In this document: positions 52,726 through 63,792 of the stretch, in pieces | Layout of the letters: every line of letters starts with the position of its first letter | Numbering within the stretch: position 1 is the first letter of the stretch | From: Methylophilus sp. | GTDB taxonomy: Bacteria > Pseudomonadota > Gammaproteobacteria > Burkholderiales > Methylophilaceae | DNA length: 64,000 nucleotides | Assembly (NCBI GenBank): GCA_030696695.1 | Contig: JAUYRP010000021.1 | Coordinates: 371,529-435,528, forward strand | Reading direction: 5' to 3' | Notes under the pieces: generated by a model | What the model saw: only the letters and a program-made list of their open reading frames with translations | Database searches by the model: none | Told to the model about the DNA's origin: nothing | Program-made: the position numbers and the translations under genes

Positions 52726-52944
52726 TTACTTCACGCGGAATGTAATGCGCGCTCTTGTCAAATCATAAGGTGTCATTTCAACTGTCACCTTATCCCCTGG
52801 TAGGATACGAATGTAGTGCATTCGCATTTTCCCAGAGATATATCCTAATACTGTGTGTCCGTTCTCTAACTTTACTTTGAAAGTGGCATTGGGGAGATTC
52901 TCTAGAATCTCACCTTGCATTTCAATGCGATCTTCTTTCGCCAT
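52726..52944 (-). CDS. infA: Translation initiation factor IF-1
   Basis: A 72-residue OB-fold protein starting [20 protein letters not shown], with [22 protein letters not shown] (core [15 protein letters not shown]) and [10 protein letters not shown] at the end. IF-1 blocks the A site during initiation. Its place between secY and rpmJ, rather than elsewhere in the genome as in E. coli, supports a betaproteobacterial origin. Confidence 0.97.
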   Translation of the reverse strand: MAKEDRIEMQGEILENLPNATFKVKLENGHTVLGYISGKMRMHYIRILPGDKVTVEMTPYDLTRARITFRVK

Positions 52945-52952
52945 CTCTCCAG

Positions 52953-54272
52953 TTAGCGCGTTGTTGCGCCACCTTTAAAATTAGCTTTTTTGAGCAACCC
53001 CTCATACTGGTGAGACATTAAATGGGATTGCACTTGTGTCATAAAGTCCATTGTCACTACAACAATAATCAAAAGTGACGTACCACCAAAGTAGAACGGT
53101 GTATTAAATTTTAAAATCAAAAACTCAGGCAACAAACATACTAAAGTGATGTAAAAAGCACCTACTAAAGTCAAACGGCCCATAATCTTGTCAATGTATT
53201 TAGCGGTCTGCTCTCCAGGGCGAATACCTGGTACAAATGCACCACTTTTCTTCAGATTATCAGCTGTCTCTTTCGGATTGAATACCAATGCCGTGTAAAA
53301 GAAACAGAAAAATATAATCGCTGCCGCAAACAACAGTATGTAGATTGGTTGGCCAGGGGCTAACTTGCTGCTGATATCCTTCAGCCAATACATACTTTCA
53401 CTGCTACCAAACCAGCCTGCAAGCGTAGCTGGAAACAAAATAATACTTGAAGCAAAAATTGGAGGAATCACGCCTGCCATGTTTAACTTCAATGGTAAGT
53501 GAGTCGTTTGACCACCAAATACTTTATTGCCTACCTGACGCTTAGCATAATTTACTGTAATTTTGCGTTGCCCACGTTCTACAAACACAACCAAAGCTGT
53601 CACCAATATAATGGCTACAAACAAGAACATCACCAGCGGAATAGAGAATGCACCTGTTTTCGCCAACTCAAGGGTACTGCCTACGGCACTTGGCAATCCA
53701 GCCACAATGCCAGCAAAAATGATGATAGAAATGCCATTACCAATGCCGCGTTCAGTAATTTGCTCTCCCAACCACATCAAGAACATCGTGCCACTCACTA
53801 AAGTGACTACTGCTGTCAATCTAAAACTAAAGCCCGGATCCAATACCAAACCAGCCTGACCTTCTAAAGCAATGGCAATACCCAACGCTTGGAAGGTTGC
53901 TAATGCAACCGTACCATAACGCGTATATTTGGTGATTTGGCGTCTGCCTGCTTCACCTTCTTTTTTCAACTGCTCTAATTTTGGTGACACTACAGTCAGC
54001 AACTGCATAATGATAGATGCTGAAATGTACGGCATAATCCCTAGCGCAAAGACAGTAAAACGCGATAAAGCACCACCTGAGAACATATTAAACATGCCCA
54101 GAATACCGTCTTTTTGCGAGTCAAATAACTGCTTCAGTATTGTAGGATCAATCCCAGGTACTGGGATGTGAGCACCTAATCGATATACAATCAAAGCGCC
54201 CAACACGAACCATAAGCGGCTTTTCAGCTCGCTCATTTTACTCATGGTACTTAAAATGCCGTCTTGTGCCAA
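52953..54272 (-). CDS. secY: Protein translocase subunit SecY
   Basis: The 439-residue channel subunit of the Sec translocon, with ten hydrophobic helices. Family stretches are [33 protein letters not shown] (core [18 protein letters not shown]), the ribosome/SecA-binding loop [18 protein letters not shown] and [15 protein letters not shown]. It ends with the short tail [11 protein letters not shown]. It follows rplO in the spc operon. Confidence 0.98.
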   Translation of the reverse strand: MAQDGILSTMSKMSELKSRLWFVLGALIVYRLGAHIPVPGIDPTILKQLFDSQKDGILGMFNMFSGGALSRFTVFALGIMPYISASIIMQLLTVVSPKLEQLKKEGEAGRRQITKYTRYGTVALATFQALGIAIALEGQAGLVLDPGFSFRLTAVVTLVSGTMFLMWLGEQITERGIGNGISIIIFAGIVAGLPSAVGSTLELAKTGAFSIPLVMFLFVAIILVTALVVFVERGQRKITVNYAKRQVGNKVFGGQTTHLPLKLNMAGVIPPIFASSIILFPATLAGWFGSSESMYWLKDISSKLAPGQPIYILLFAAAIIFFCFFYTALVFNPKETADNLKKSGAFVPGIRPGEQTAKYIDKIMGRLTLVGAFYITLVCLLPEFLILKFNTPFYFGGTSLLIIVVVTMDFMTQVQSHLMSHQYEGLLKKANFKGGATTR

Positions 54273-54288
54273 AACCAGTTCTCTTTAA

Positions 54289-54726
54289 TTAAGCTTCAAC
54301 AACCTGACCACCTGCTGACTCAATCGCTGCTCGCGCACCTTTAGTCAACAACAAGCCTTGTACCTTCACTTTTTTGGTCAAATCACCAGAAAGATATACT
54401 TTTACAGCTTTCACATTACCTGAAATTAATTTAGCTGCTTTTAATGCAAGCATATCGATGACATCCGCATCTAGCTCAAGCAACTCACTCGTACGAATAC
54501 GTGCAGTATTGTCTTTCGTTAGCGACTTAAATCCACGTTTTGGTAAGCGACGTTGCAAAGGCATTTGACCGCCTTCAAAACCCACTTTATGAAAACCACC
54601 AGTACGTGATTTCTGACCTTTGTGACCGCGACCAGCAGTCTTACCAAGGCCTGAACCGATACCACGGCCAACACGGCGACGTTCTTTTTTTGCGCCTTCT
54701 GCAGGCTTAATCGTATTTAATTGCAT
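54289..54726 (-). CDS. rplO: 50S ribosomal protein L15
   Basis: A 145-residue protein starting [20 protein letters not shown]. It has the Gly/Arg-rich extension [20 protein letters not shown] that threads into 23S rRNA, and [18 protein letters not shown]. It starts where the rpmD stop ends (shared base at 54726), a sign of coupling. Confidence 0.97.
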   Translation of the reverse strand: MQLNTIKPAEGAKKERRRVGRGIGSGLGKTAGRGHKGQKSRTGGFHKVGFEGGQMPLQRRLPKRGFKSLTKDNTARIRTSELLELDADVIDMLALKAAKLISGNVKAVKVYLSGDLTKKVKVQGLLLTKGARAAIESAGGQVVEA

Positions 54727-54923
54727 TATGCTTCTACCTTTAAGAGATAGCTAACGGCGTTAATCATGCCGCGAATTGCTGGTGTATCTTGAACTTCAAC
54801 AGTGTGATGCATACGGCGTAAACCCAAGCCTTTTACTGTCGCTTTATGTGCTTCAATACGACCAATTAAACTTCTGACTAATGTTACTTTAATAGTTGAA
54901 ACTTCTTTTTTTGCTTTAGCCAT
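54726..54923 (-). CDS. rpmD: 50S ribosomal protein L30
   Basis: A 65-residue protein with [40 protein letters not shown] and [13 protein letters not shown]. The last 40 residues are the conserved L30 fold. It is present between rpsE and rplO as in most Proteobacteria. Confidence 0.96.
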   Translation of the reverse strand: MAKAKKEVSTIKVTLVRSLIGRIEAHKATVKGLGLRRMHHTVEVQDTPAIRGMINAVSYLLKVEA

Positions 54924-54925
54924 GA

Positions 54926-55435
54926 TTAACCTCTAATATCTTCAATGGATTTACCGCGTTTAGCAGCAATCTCAGCAGGCGTATTCATGGACTCTAAACC
55001 ATTTAAAGTCGCACGTACTAAGTTGTATGGATTAGTTGAGCCAATACATTTTGCAACAACGTTTGTCACACCCATCACTTCGAAAATGGCGCGCATTGCA
55101 CCACCAGCAATAATGCCAGTACCTTCTGAAGCTGGTTGGATAAACACTTTAGCCGCACCATGCACACCCGTCACCGCGTGATGCAAAGTGCCGTTGTTCA
55201 AATTCACTTTCAACATACCACGACGCGCTTCATCCATTGCCTTTTGTACAGCCACAGGCACTTCACGCGCTTTACCTTTACCCATACCCACTGCGCCATC
55301 GCCATCGCCAACAACAGTCAACGCTGCGAAACTCATGATACGACCACCTTTAACCGTTTTACTTACACGATTAACTGTAATCATTTTTTCACGCAAACCA
55401 TCAGTTTGCTGTTGTTGTTCTACTTCTCTAGCCAT
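54926..55435 (-). CDS. rpsE: 30S ribosomal protein S5
   Basis: A 169-residue protein with the double-stranded RNA-binding-like N domain ([40 protein letters not shown]) and the C domain with [21 protein letters not shown]5 takes part in mRNA entry and translational accuracy. Order rplR-rpsE-rpmD is standard. Confidence 0.98.
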   Translation of the reverse strand: MAREVEQQQQTDGLREKMITVNRVSKTVKGGRIMSFAALTVVGDGDGAVGMGKGKAREVPVAVQKAMDEARRGMLKVNLNNGTLHHAVTGVHGAAKVFIQPASEGTGIIAGGAMRAIFEVMGVTNVVAKCIGSTNPYNLVRATLNGLESMNTPAEIAAKRGKSIEDIRG

Positions 55436-55450
55436 TATCTGTCTCGCTTC

Positions 55451-55804
55451 TTAAAATGACAAACCGTTTTCACGCGCTGCGTCTGCAAGCGCCTTAATAC
55501 GGCCGTGGTATTTATAGCCTGAACGATCAAAAGCAACTGTAGTAACACCTGCTTTGACTGCCTTCTCTGCAATACGCTTACCAATTAAAGCAGCAGCTTC
55601 AACATTGCCACCATTTTTCACTTTTTTACGCACATCAGCTTCTACAGTTGAAGCGCTTACGATGATTTTATCGCCTGATTCAGCAATAATTTGCGCATAG
55701 ATATGCGTATTTGTACGATGCACGCTTAAACGTGTAACTTTTAACTCGGCAATTTTGGCACGGGTTTTACGTGCACGGCGCAAGCGGTTATTTACGATGT
55801 TCAT
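55451..55804 (-). CDS. rplR: 50S ribosomal protein L18
   Basis: A 117-residue 5S rRNA-binding protein. The basic N terminus [18 protein letters not shown] is followed by [36 protein letters not shown] and the terminal ENGLSF, all typical of L18. It follows rplF in the spc operon. Confidence 0.97.
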   Translation of the reverse strand: MNIVNNRLRRARKTRAKIAELKVTRLSVHRTNTHIYAQIIAESGDKIIVSASTVEADVRKKVKNGGNVEAAALIGKRIAEKAVKAGVTTVAFDRSGYKYHGRIKALADAARENGLSF

Positions 55805-55847
55805 TTTCTAAGCCCTAGTTTAGTTTAGATTTTTTAAGTCTAATTAC

Positions 55848-56381
55848 TTATTTTTTCTTGGTTTCTTTAATAGCAACCACTTCGTCTGAGTAGCGCACGC
55901 CCTTACCTTTGTAAGGCTCTGGCGCTCTGTACGAACGAATCACAGCAGCCACTTGACCAACCACCTGTTTGTCTGCGCCTGTCAACACTACTTCAGTAGG
56001 TGTTGGCGTTTGCACAGTAACACCAGCTGGCATTGCGTGATTGATTGGGTGTGAGTAACCTAATTCCAAATTCAACATCGCACCTTGTGCGTTTGCTTTG
56101 TAGCCAACACCAACCAAGGTCAATTTACGCGTAAAACCTACTGATACACCTTGTACCATGTTGGCAACCAATGCACGCATTGTTCCAGACATCGCACGCG
56201 AGTGCTGTGAATCATTATTGGCCTTGACAGTGATGGTATCGCCATCACGCGCCAAAGTCACAGCATCTGTCAATGGGTGAGACAACTTGCCCAAAGGACC
56301 GCTTACACTAATGAGCGCAGGGTTAAGCACCACTTCTACTTTTTCTGGAATAGCAACAGGATTTTTAGCAACACGTGACAT
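55848..56381 (-). CDS. rplF: 50S ribosomal protein L6
   Basis: A 177-residue protein with two related domains. It starts [20 protein letters not shown], and has [35 protein letters not shown] and the signature [17 protein letters not shown]6 lies near the sarcin-ricin loop. Length is as in E. coli (177). Confidence 0.98.
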   Translation of the reverse strand: MSRVAKNPVAIPEKVEVVLNPALISVSGPLGKLSHPLTDAVTLARDGDTITVKANNDSQHSRAMSGTMRALVANMVQGVSVGFTRKLTLVGVGYKANAQGAMLNLELGYSHPINHAMPAGVTVQTPTPTEVVLTGADKQVVGQVAAVIRSYRAPEPYKGKGVRYSDEVVAIKETKKK

Positions 56382-56391
56382 TTGCTTCTCC

Positions 56392-56787
56392 TTAAGCTAC
56401 TACGCACAACACTTCGCCGCCGATACCAGCTGCTTGTGCTTTACGATCTGTCATTACACCCTTGGATGTAGACACGATTGTCACACCAAGACCATTCATT
56501 ACTTTAGGGATGTTTTGGCTACCCTTGTATACACGCAAACCAGGCTTACTTACACGCTCAATTTTTTCAATCACTGGACGACCAGCGTAATATTTCAAGC
56601 TAATATTCAACACAGGCTTACCATCATTGGCTTGCACAGCATAATCTTCAATATACCCTTCATCCTTTAACACATCAGCAATAGCGCCTTTGAGTTTGGA
56701 TGCTGGCATAGATACTGTTAATTTATTAACACTTTGTGCATTACGAATACGCGTTAGCATATCGGCAATCGGATCACTCATACTCAT
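56392..56787 (-). CDS. rpsH: 30S ribosomal protein S8
   Basis: A 131-residue protein starting [18 protein letters not shown], with [14 protein letters not shown] and the C-terminal block [20 protein letters not shown] followed by [10 protein letters not shown]8 is the translational repressor of the spc operon in E. coli, binding near the rplE start; that site was not tested here. Confidence 0.98.
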   Translation of the reverse strand: MSMSDPIADMLTRIRNAQSVNKLTVSMPASKLKGAIADVLKDEGYIEDYAVQANDGKPVLNISLKYYAGRPVIEKIERVSKPGLRVYKGSQNIPKVMNGLGVTIVSTSKGVMTDRKAQAAGIGGEVLCVVA

Positions 56788-56801
56788 AATCTACTCCTCC
56801 G

Positions 56802-57107
56802 TTACCAGCTAGCTTTGGTGACGCCTGGCACTTGGCCACTCATCATCAAATCGCGCAGCTTGCTGCGACCGATACCAAATTTACTGAACACACCACGTGG
56901 ACGACCTGTCAATGCGCAACGATTACGTAGACGCACTGGGCTTGAGTTACGTGGCAGACTTTGTAACTTCAAACGCGCATCTCGACGATCTTCAGCACTT
57001 GCTTGCTGATCATTGATGATTGCATTTAAAGCATTACGCTTAGCTGCAAATTTTTCTACCATTTCGCGGCGTTTTAGCTCGCGCTCTGTCATACATGTTT
57101 TTGCCAT
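56802..57107 (-). CDS. rpsN: 30S ribosomal protein S14 (long, zinc-free form)
   Basis: A 101-residue protein of the long type without the CxxC zinc pairs. It has [20 protein letters not shown], the conserved [20 protein letters not shown] and [20 protein letters not shown]. It lies between rplE and rpsH as usual. Confidence 0.98.
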   Translation of the reverse strand: MAKTCMTERELKRREMVEKFAAKRNALNAIINDQQASAEDRRDARLKLQSLPRNSSPVRLRNRCALTGRPRGVFSKFGIGRSKLRDLMMSGQVPGVTKASW

Positions 57108-57110
57108 GTC

Positions 57111-57650
57111 TTAACCTCTAAAAGGAAAGCTAAACGCAGCAAGCAAAGCTTTTGCTTCTTCGTCCGTTTTAGCCGTTGTAGTAATCGTAATATTCATACC
57201 GCGAATCGCATCGATTTTGTCGTATTCGATTTCTGGAAAAATAATTTGCTCTTTAACACCCATGTTGTAATTACCACGACCGTCAAATGATTTAGCAGAT
57301 ATACCGCGGAAATCACGAATACGTGGAATAGCTACAGTAATGAGGCGATCCAGGAACTCGTACATACGCTCACGACGCAAAGTTACCTTACAACCAACAG
57401 GATAATCATCACGGATTTTAAATGCAGCCACTGATTTTTTAGCCTTGGTTACAATTGCTTTTTGACCAGCAATTTTCTCCATGTCGCCAACCGCGTGCTC
57501 CATTACTTTTTTATCAGCAACAGCTTCGCCCACACCCATATTCAGGGTGATTTTTTCAATACGAGGCACTTGCATCACAGAAGTGTAACCAAATTGCTCA
57601 GTCATCTTGCTTACTACTGAGTCTTTATAGAATTGTTTTAAACGCGCCAT
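57111..57650 (-). CDS. rplE: 50S ribosomal protein L5
   Basis: A 179-residue 5S rRNA-binding protein. It has [75 protein letters not shown] and [20 protein letters not shown]. It is complete and of normal length. Confidence 0.98.
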   Translation of the reverse strand: MARLKQFYKDSVVSKMTEQFGYTSVMQVPRIEKITLNMGVGEAVADKKVMEHAVGDMEKIAGQKAIVTKAKKSVAAFKIRDDYPVGCKVTLRRERMYEFLDRLITVAIPRIRDFRGISAKSFDGRGNYNMGVKEQIIFPEIEYDKIDAIRGMNITITTTAKTDEEAKALLAAFSFPFRG

Positions 57651-57658
57651 AATTTATC

Positions 57659-57976
57659 CTATGCGTCCACTGATTCACCGTTAGATTTGTATACACGAAT
57701 CTTACGGCCGTCATCTAACATTTTAAAAGCTACGCGATCAGCTTTCTGCGTTGCAGGATTAAACAATGCAACATTAGAAATATCCATTGGCATTTCCTTT
57801 GTTACGATGCCCCCAGTAACACCCTTCATCGGGTTTGGCTTAGCATGTTTTTTCGCTACATTAATACCTTCAACCACCACATGGCCAGAATCCAATAAAC
57901 GCACTACTGTGCCGCGCTTACCTTTATCTTTACCTGTATTGACGATTACTTGGTCGCCTTTATGAATTTTGCTCAT
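57659..57976 (-). CDS. rplX: 50S ribosomal protein L24
   Basis: A 105-residue assembly-initiating protein with the KOW motif [20 protein letters not shown] and [20 protein letters not shown], then [17 protein letters not shown]. It follows rplN and precedes rplE, the standard spc order. Confidence 0.97.
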   Translation of the reverse strand: MSKIHKGDQVIVNTGKDKGKRGTVVRLLDSGHVVVEGINVAKKHAKPNPMKGVTGGIVTKEMPMDISNVALFNPATQKADRVAFKMLDDGRKIRVYKSNGESVDA

Positions 57977-57999
57977 CTTATCTGTCCTTATGCCTATGA

Positions 58000-58368
58000 C
58001 TACAACACTTCAGGCGCAAGAGATACAATCTTCATGAAACGCTCACTACGCAATTCACGTGTAACCGGCCCAAAAATACGTGTACCAATTGGTTCTAATT
58101 TGTTATTGAGTAATACAGCGGCATTTGTGTCAAATTTTACAAGTGAACCGTCTGGACGACGCACACCCTTAGCGGTACGAACTACAACAGCACTGTAGAC
58201 TTCACCTTTTTTAACACGACCACGCGGCGCAGCATCTTTGATGCTGACCTTAATAATGTCACCTATACCAGCGTAACGGCGTTTTGAACCGCCAAGCACC
58301 TTAATACACTGAACTGAACGAGCGCCAGTGTTATCGGCAACTTCCAACCGAGACTGCATTTGAATCAT
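58000..58368 (-). CDS. rplN: 50S ribosomal protein L14
   Basis: A 122-residue protein starting [20 protein letters not shown], with [20 protein letters not shown] and [15 protein letters not shown] [15 protein letters not shown]. The ATG at 58368 has GGAG upstream and gives the normal length; an upstream in-frame ATG at 58383 is not used by the family. A gap of 199 bp separates it from rpsQ and holds a promoter, so the spc block starts here. Confidence 0.98.
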   Translation of the reverse strand: MIQMQSRLEVADNTGARSVQCIKVLGGSKRRYAGIGDIIKVSIKDAAPRGRVKKGEVYSAVVVRTAKGVRRPDGSLVKFDTNAAVLLNNKLEPIGTRIFGPVTRELRSERFMKIVSLAPEVL

Positions 58369-58520
58369 GAGAGTAATCTCCAACTTAATCCGTTTTAACC
58401 AACACCAGCCGCTATTAAGATTTTAAATCTCAACACGGCCAGTAGACCACGGTCAGTATTGGGGCGCTGGCTTTATGTGTAAGTTAAAAATTAACCGACA
58501 CGAGCGCCGAAAAGTCCAAC

Positions 58521-58550
58521 ATTATAACTGATAGATTTCATCTTATGCAA
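58521..58550 (-). promoter_or_regulatory. Sigma-70 promoter in the rpsQ-rplN gap (spc promoter)
   Basis: On the minus strand TTGCAT (58550-58545) and TATAAT (58526-58521) are 18 bp apart. The transcript would start near 58514 and carry about 145 nt of leader before rplN. A fold with CCA-TA and TA-TGG arms around GAC/GTC is possible at about 58440-58465. Confidence 0.75.
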
Positions 58551-58567
58551 GATGATAATCATATTAT

Positions 58568-58828
58568 TTAAGCTTTTGTTTCTACCTTGCTAACAACCCA
58601 TGTCTTTGTTTTAGACAAAGGGCGACTTTCAACAATAGTCACAATATCGCCTTCTTTACACTGATTAGTTTCATCGTGCGCATGAAATTTATTAGACTTC
58701 ACAACCACTTTACCAATCATTGGGTGTTTCACTTTACGCTCAACAAGCACAGTAACGGTTTTATCCATTTTATCGCTGACTACGCGACCACTTAAACTAC
58801 GAACAACTTTAGTTGACTCTGTCATCAT
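58568..58828 (-). CDS. rpsQ: 30S ribosomal protein S17
   Basis: An 86-residue OB-fold protein with [51 protein letters not shown] and LSKTKTWVV. The start ATG overlaps the rpmC stop (TAATG); a second ATG one codon later is possible. It is the last gene of the S10 block before the spc promoter. Confidence 0.97.
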   Translation of the reverse strand: MMTESTKVVRSLSGRVVSDKMDKTVTVLVERKVKHPMIGKVVVKSNKFHAHDETNQCKEGDIVTIVESRPLSKTKTWVVSKVETKA

Positions 58829-59022
58829 TATGCCTGTTTCGCTTTCTCAGCTAATACAGTTTTAACGCGCGCAACATCTTTGCGCACTTTACCTAGCTGA
58901 TCTACTTTATTTAATTGTTGCGTAGCCAATTGCATACGTAATGAGAACTGCGCACGGCGCAATTCAATCAGTTCAGCATTTAACTCATCAACACTTTTTG
59001 CTCTTAAATCGGTGGCTTTCAT
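58828..59022 (-). CDS. rpmC: 50S ribosomal protein L29
   Basis: A 64-residue two-helix protein at the polypeptide exit, with [37 protein letters not shown] and [15 protein letters not shown]. It sits between rplP and rpsQ. Confidence 0.97.
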   Translation of the reverse strand: MKATDLRAKSVDELNAELIELRRAQFSLRMQLATQQLNKVDQLGKVRKDVARVKTVLAEKAKQA

Positions 59023-59038
59023 ATTAGCTTACCTTTCC

Positions 59039-59455
59039 TTAACTACCAATTTGACGCGTCATGAACGTCGTTTCAATTGGCAACTTAGCAGCCGCCAATC
59101 TAAACGCTTCTCGCGCCAACTCTTCACTGACGCCATCCATTTCGTACAACATCTTACCTGGCTGAATTTGTGCTACGTAGTACTCGGTACTACCTTTACC
59201 GTTACCCATACGCACTTCAGCTGGTTTTTTGGAGATTGGTTGGTCAGGGAAAATACGAATCCATACTCGACCACCACGTTTGATGTGGCGTGTCATCACT
59301 CGACGTGCTGCTTCAATTTGACGCGCAGTCAAACGACCACGACCAATGGCTTTTAAACCAAAATCACCAAAACTTACTTTATTACCTGTCGTTGCAATGC
59401 CTTTGTTACGGCCCTTTTGCATCTTACGATATTTTTGTCTAGACGGTTGTAGCAT
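59039..59455 (-). CDS. rplP: 50S ribosomal protein L16
   Basis: A 138-residue protein with [39 protein letters not shown] and the conserved [21 protein letters not shown]16 helps form the A-site region. Its start overlaps the end of rpsC by 17 bp, so translation is probably coupled. Confidence 0.98.
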   Translation of the reverse strand: MLQPSRQKYRKMQKGRNKGIATTGNKVSFGDFGLKAIGRGRLTARQIEAARRVMTRHIKRGGRVWIRIFPDQPISKKPAEVRMGNGKGSTEYYVAQIQPGKMLYEMDGVSEELAREAFRLAAAKLPIETTFMTRQIGS

Positions 59456-60161
59456 CTTTAGCCCTCGGCTTTCTTACTTTTTTTTCTGGTTCAGCATCAG
59501 CAGCTACTTGTGCAGCTTGCGCTTGTGCATTACCACCAAAAATCTCACCTTTAAATACCCATACTTTAATACCGATGATACCGTATGTAGTAGAAGCTTC
59601 AGCCACACCATAATCAATATCAGCACGCAATGTATGTAGTGGCACACGACCTTCACGATACCATTCAGTACGTGCAATCTCGATACCATTCAAGCGACCT
59701 GAACTCATAATTTTGATACCTTGCGCACCCAAACGCATTGCATTCTGCATCGCACGTTTCATGGCACGGCGGAACATAACGCGTTTTTCTAATTGCTGCG
59801 CAATAGATTGAGCAATCAATGTTGCATCGATTTCAGGCTTACGCACTTCTTCGATGTTCAAATGCACTGGCACACCCATCAAACCTTGCAAACTTGCGCG
59901 CAATGATTCAATGTCTTCGCCTTTTTTACCAATCACCACACCAGGACGTGCACTGTAGATAGTAATCTTTGCATTCTTAGCTGGGCGCTCAATAATAATT
60001 TTACTTACTGCAGCACTAGCCAATTTTTTATTCAAGAATTCACGAACTTTAATATCACTTTGCAGCATGGCTGGAAAGTTTTTACTGTTTGAGTACCAAC
60101 GTGAGGCCCAATTTTTTTGAACACTCAAACGGAACCCAATTGGATGAATTTTTTGTCCCAT
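59439..60161 (-). CDS. rpsC: 30S ribosomal protein S3
   Basis: A 240-residue protein starting [20 protein letters not shown]. The KH domain ([32 protein letters not shown]) and the C domain ([28 protein letters not shown]-like [17 protein letters not shown]) are complete. An Ala- and Lys-rich tail follows. S3 lines the mRNA entry channel. Confidence 0.98.
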   Translation of the reverse strand: MGQKIHPIGFRLSVQKNWASRWYSNSKNFPAMLQSDIKVREFLNKKLASAAVSKIIIERPAKNAKITIYSARPGVVIGKKGEDIESLRASLQGLMGVPVHLNIEEVRKPEIDATLIAQSIAQQLEKRVMFRRAMKRAMQNAMRLGAQGIKIMSSGRLNGIEIARTEWYREGRVPLHTLRADIDYGVAEASTTYGIIGIKVWVFKGEIFGGNAQAQAAQVAADAEPEKKVRKPRAKDATTV

Positions 60162-60162
60162 G

Positions 60163-60504
60163 TTATGCCTTTGAGTCGCCGACTGTCACATGAATGTGGC
60201 AGGTTGGTTTAATAATACGCCCAGCGCGACCTTTTGCGCGAGCACGGATTCTTTTCAACACAATACCTTTATCCACATAAATCGAAGTCACCTTCAATTC
60301 ATCAATATCAGCACCATTGTTGTGTTCAGCATTAGCAATCGCAGACTCCACTACCTTCTTAATGATTTCTGCACCTTTTTTAGGTGTGAAATTAAGAATA
60401 TTGAGCGCGTGATCTACTTTTTTGCCACGTACTAAGTCAGCCACCAAACGCGCTTTTTGCGGAGAGAGGTGAACGCCTTTTAATATTGCAGTAACTTGCA
60501 TCAT
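60163..60504 (-). CDS. rplV: 50S ribosomal protein L22
   Basis: A 113-residue protein (112 if the second Met is used) with [40 protein letters not shown] and [20 protein letters not shown]. The long beta-hairpin loop that narrows the exit tunnel is present. It lies 1 bp before rpsC. Confidence 0.97.
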   Translation of the reverse strand: MMQVTAILKGVHLSPQKARLVADLVRGKKVDHALNILNFTPKKGAEIIKKVVESAIANAEHNNGADIDELKVTSIYVDKGIVLKRIRARAKGRAGRIIKPTCHIHVTVGDSKA

Positions 60505-60511
60505 TAGCCTC

Positions 60512-60787
60512 TTATTTCTTCGCTTTTTTATCAGCCGCGTGACCCTTGAATGTACGCGTTAACGCAAATTCACCGAGTTTGTGACCAACCATGTTTTCTG
60601 AAATCAGCACAGGGATATGTTGCTTACCGTTGTGCACCGCGATGGTTAAACCAATAAAATTTGGCAATATAGTTGAGCGACGTGACCAAGTCTTAATTGG
60701 TTTACGATCACGAGTTGCCGTAGCAACTTCTACTTTTTTTACCAAATGACCATCTACAAATGGACCTTTTTTAATTGAACGTGCCAT
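60512..60787 (-). CDS. rpsS: 30S ribosomal protein S19
   Basis: A 91-residue protein starting [20 protein letters not shown], with [20 protein letters not shown] and [20 protein letters not shown]. It binds the 30S head with S13. The gene is 4 bp after rplB. Confidence 0.98.
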   Translation of the reverse strand: MARSIKKGPFVDGHLVKKVEVATATRDRKPIKTWSRRSTILPNFIGLTIAVHNGKQHIPVLISENMVGHKLGEFALTRTFKGHAADKKAKK

Positions 60788-60791
60788 ATGA

Positions 60792-61625
60792 TTACCTTAC
60801 GCCTCTCGGACGACGACTAATACGCATATTATCAGTACGCTTATTACTACGTGTACGATAACCCTTCGTTTTAACACCCCATGGGCTCACTGGATTCATA
60901 CCAGCTGCTGTTTTACCTTCACCACCACCGTGCGGGTGATCAACCGGGTTCATTACCACACCACGAACGGTAGGACGAACACCACGCCAGCGCATTGCGC
61001 CAGCCTTACCGATTGAGCGTAATGAATGCTCTTCGTTACCCACTTCACCTAAAGTTGCTTTGCAATCAACGTGTACGCGGCGAACTTCACCTGAACGCAG
61101 ACGCAATTGTGCGTACGCACCTTCACGCGCAAGCAATTGCACAGAAGTGCCAGCTGAGCGAGCGATTTGCGCACCTTTACCAGGTTGCAATTCGATACAA
61201 TGAATCGTGCTACCCACTGGAATGTTACGTAATGGCAATGCATTGCCCACTTTGATAGGCGCTTCTGCACCACTCACTAATTGCGCACCTGCAGCTACAC
61301 CGCGTGGGGCAATAATGTAACGACGCTCACCATCCGCATAACACAACAATGCAATGTTAGCTGTACGGTTAGGATCGTATTCAATGCGCTCTACAGTTGC
61401 TGGAATACCATCTTTATTACGACGAAAGTCAATCAAACGATAGTGTTGTTTATGACCACCACCTTGGTGACGTGTTGTAATACGGCCGTTATTATTACGA
61501 CCTGCGTTTTTACTTTGACTTTCCAACAGCGGCGCGTGTGGCTTGCCTTTATACAAATCGGGTGTAACAACTTTAAGTACACCACGACGGCCGGGGGAAG
61601 TTGGTTTGACTTTAACTAATGCCAT
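60792..61625 (-). CDS. rplB: 50S ribosomal protein L2
   Basis: A 277-residue primary 23S rRNA-binding protein near the peptidyl transferase centre. It has [40 protein letters not shown] and the hallmark [20 protein letters not shown] region (conserved His in [10 protein letters not shown]). Length and order are standard. Confidence 0.98.
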   Translation of the reverse strand: MALVKVKPTSPGRRGVLKVVTPDLYKGKPHAPLLESQSKNAGRNNNGRITTRHQGGGHKQHYRLIDFRRNKDGIPATVERIEYDPNRTANIALLCYADGERRYIIAPRGVAAGAQLVSGAEAPIKVGNALPLRNIPVGSTIHCIELQPGKGAQIARSAGTSVQLLAREGAYAQLRLRSGEVRRVHVDCKATLGEVGNEEHSLRSIGKAGAMRWRGVRPTVRGVVMNPVDHPHGGGEGKTAAGMNPVSPWGVKTKGYRTRSNKRTDNMRISRRPRGVR

Positions 61626-61636
61626 ATCTTCTCTCC

Positions 61637-61951
61637 TTATTCGCCCGCTGCGAAGTTAATTTCTTGACCTGGCTTCAAGCTCACATACGCTTTTTTCCAG
61701 TCGCTACGTTGACCAACACGCTTGCCAGCACGTTTAACTTTACCGGCAACATTGATCACAGCCACCTTATCTACTTCAACCTTAAACACCAATTCGATGG
61801 CTGCTTTAATTTCAGTTTTAGTAGCATCTGTACGCACTTTAAATGCGATTTGCTGATGCTTATCAGCAATGTAAGTTGCTTTTTCAGTAATCTGAGGGGC
61901 TAAGATTACTTGCAATAAGCGGTCTTGAGTTTTCGTAATAGCGTTCATCAT
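61637..61951 (-). CDS. rplW: 50S ribosomal protein L23
   Basis: A 104-residue exit-tunnel protein with [40 protein letters not shown] and [20 protein letters not shown]. Its first ATG overlaps the rplD stop (ATGATG against TGA at 61948-61951). Confidence 0.97.
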   Translation of the reverse strand: MMNAITKTQDRLLQVILAPQITEKATYIADKHQQIAFKVRTDATKTEIKAAIELVFKVEVDKVAVINVAGKVKRAGKRVGQRSDWKKAYVSLKPGQEINFAAGE

Positions 61952-62574
61952 GCTAGGAGCTCCTCAAGTTTCTTCACTGCACCTGCAGTGGCCAATACTT
62001 TTGGGAAACGCACCAAGCTAACCGGATCAGCATATTGCGCCTCTACCACCATCACGTTAGTTAAATTACGTGATGACAAGTATAAATTCTCATCAAAACC
62101 ATCCGTCAACAGCAATACGCCTTCGGTATAACCAAGACCCTTGATTTTCTCAACGAATTGTTTTGTTTTTGGAGATTCAACCTTAAATTCTTCCACCACA
62201 ACGATACGTTCTTGACGCGCCAATTCTGAAAGAATGGTTTGCATGCCAGCACGATATGCTTTGCGGTTTACCTTATGGCTAAAGTTTTCATTAGGTGAAT
62301 TAGGGAACGCACGACCACCTCCACGCCAGATTGGGCTAGAGGTCATACCTGCACGCGCATTACCTGTACCTTTTTGTGCATAAGGCTTGTGTGTAGTGTG
62401 CGCAACAGTGTCACGCCCCTTTTGTGCACGTGTCGCAGTACGCGCATTGGCCATGTAAGCCACCACTACTTGGTGCACCAATGCTTCGTTGAATTCGCGA
62501 CCAAATGTCACATCTGAAACAGCAACGCCTTTTTTAGCCACTTTGCCATTATTGTCAATTAACTTGAGTTCCAT
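61948..62574 (-). CDS. rplD: 50S ribosomal protein L4
   Basis: A 208-residue protein with the tunnel loop [40 protein letters not shown] and a complete C domain. In gamma-proteobacteria L4 also represses the S10 operon by binding its leader. Its start overlaps the rplC stop by one base (62574). Confidence 0.97.
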   Translation of the reverse strand: MELKLIDNNGKVAKKGVAVSDVTFGREFNEALVHQVVVAYMANARTATRAQKGRDTVAHTTHKPYAQKGTGNARAGMTSSPIWRGGGRAFPNSPNENFSHKVNRKAYRAGMQTILSELARQERIVVVEEFKVESPKTKQFVEKIKGLGYTEGVLLLTDGFDENLYLSSRNLTNVMVVEAQYADPVSLVRFPKVLATAGAVKKLEELLA

Positions 62575-63224
62575 TATTTAGCTCCCTTCGCTTTTACAGC
62601 CGGGCGCACAATCACGTCGCCACCTTTAGAGCCAGGAATTGCACCTTTAATTAACAACAAATTACGCTCTGCATCTACGCGAACGATTTCTAAGTTTTGC
62701 GTGGTAACTTTGACATCACCCAAATGGCCTGGCATACGCTTACCTGGGAATACTCGACCAGGATCCTGCGCCATACCGATAGAGCCGGGTACATTGTGTG
62801 AACGCGAGTTACCATGTGACGCGCGATTTGAACTAAAGTGGTGACGCTTAATAGCACCAGCAAAGCCTTTACCAATCGACGTACCAGTAACATCCACCAT
62901 TTGACCAGCGGAAAAAATTTCAACAGTGATATTGCCGCCAACTTGATAGTTGTTAAGCACATCTGCAGAAACATTGAATTCTTTGATACCAGCACCAGCA
63001 GAAACGCCAGCCTTGGCATAATGCCCAGTCAGCGCTTTGTTAATGCGGCTTGCACGACGTTCGCCGTAAGCAACCTGAAGGCCTGTATAGCCATCGCTTG
63101 CGACAGTCTTGATCTGTGTCACGCGGTTAGGAACAACCTCCAACACCGTTACTGGAATGCTTGCGCCTTCATCAGTAAAAATGCGGGTCATTCCGACCTT
63201 GCGACCAATAAGCCCTAAGCTCAT
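62574..63224 (-). CDS. rplC: 50S ribosomal protein L3
   Basis: A 216-residue protein starting [20 protein letters not shown]. The central loop with [40 protein letters not shown] and [15 protein letters not shown] reaches the peptidyl transferase centre and holds the Gln methylated in E. coli. A 194-bp gap with a promoter lies between it and rpsJ, which is unusual because rpsJ-rplC are normally close. Confidence 0.98.
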   Translation of the reverse strand: MSLGLIGRKVGMTRIFTDEGASIPVTVLEVVPNRVTQIKTVASDGYTGLQVAYGERRASRINKALTGHYAKAGVSAGAGIKEFNVSADVLNNYQVGGNITVEIFSAGQMVDVTGTSIGKGFAGAIKRHHFSSNRASHGNSRSHNVPGSIGMAQDPGRVFPGKRMPGHLGDVKVTTQNLEIVRVDAERNLLLIKGAIPGSKGGDVIVRPAVKAKGAK

Positions 63225-63252
63225 GATCGATTCCTTATTTATAAGTTAAAAA

Positions 63253-63272
63253 GCCGATTACAATTGACCGAC
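63253..63272 (-). promoter_or_regulatory. Terminator-like leader hairpin before rplC
   Basis: On the minus strand GTCGGT (63272-63267) pairs with ATCGGC (63258-63253), allowing two G-U pairs, around an 8-nt loop and followed by TTTTT. It lies between the promoter at 63290 and the rplC start, as an attenuator would. Confidence 0.5.
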
Positions 63273-63289
63273 TTCATGAAAGAGGCCGG

Positions 63290-63318
63290 ATTATACCGAA
63301 CCCCCAGATTTTTTACAA
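63290..63318 (-). promoter_or_regulatory. Sigma-70 promoter between rpsJ and rplC
   Basis: On the minus strand TTGTAA (63318-63313) and TATAAT (63295-63290) are 17 bp apart. A G-rich GGGGG precedes the -10. The leader to rplC (63224) would be about 60 nt. Confidence 0.78.
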
Positions 63319-63418
63319 CACTTTAATTACAATCAAATTTATTGATACTATGGAAATCATAGGAACTGGACCAAAGACGACATGATAAATTTAGTTTTCT
63401 TTGGCTTATCCTTAAAAT

Positions 63419-63727
63419 TTACAACTTGATTTCTACGTCTACACCTGCTGGCAAATCCAATTTCATCAGAGCATCTACCGTTTTGTCTGTTGGATCTACA
63501 ATATCCATCAAACGTTGATGCGTGCGGATTTCAAATTGATCACGTGATGTTTTGTTCACATGCGGTGAACGTAAAATATCAAAACGTTCAATACGCGTGG
63601 GCAATGGCACTGGGCCTTTTACCACAGCGCCAGTGCGCTTAGCAGTTTCAACAATCTCTTGAGCAGATTGATCAATCAAGCGATAGTCAAATGCTTTTAA
63701 GCGAATACGAATTTTTTGAGCAGCCAT
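63419..63727 (-). CDS. rpsJ: 30S ribosomal protein S10 (NusE)
   Basis: A 102-residue protein starting [20 protein letters not shown], with [20 protein letters not shown] and [21 protein letters not shown]10 also acts in transcription antitermination as NusE. It follows tuf after a 65-bp gap holding a hairpin, and precedes rplC after an unusually long gap. Confidence 0.98.
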   Translation of the reverse strand: MAAQKIRIRLKAFDYRLIDQSAQEIVETAKRTGAVVKGPVPLPTRIERFDILRSPHVNKTSRDQFEIRTHQRLMDIVDPTDKTVDALMKLDLPAGVDVEIKL

Positions 63728-63750
63728 GTTTTTTCCTTATAAAGAGCGAA

Positions 63751-63772
63751 GCGGCAGACTTCAGCCTGCCGC
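63751..63772. repeat. Hairpin in the tuf-rpsJ gap
   Basis: GCGGCAG (63751-63757) and CTGCCGC (63766-63772) form a perfect GC-rich 7-bp stem around an 8-nt loop. No T run follows on the minus strand, so it may be an RNA processing or stability element that separates the tuf and rpsJ parts of the transcript. Confidence 0.65.
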
Positions 63773-63792
63773 CTTATTAATTAAACTTCTTA

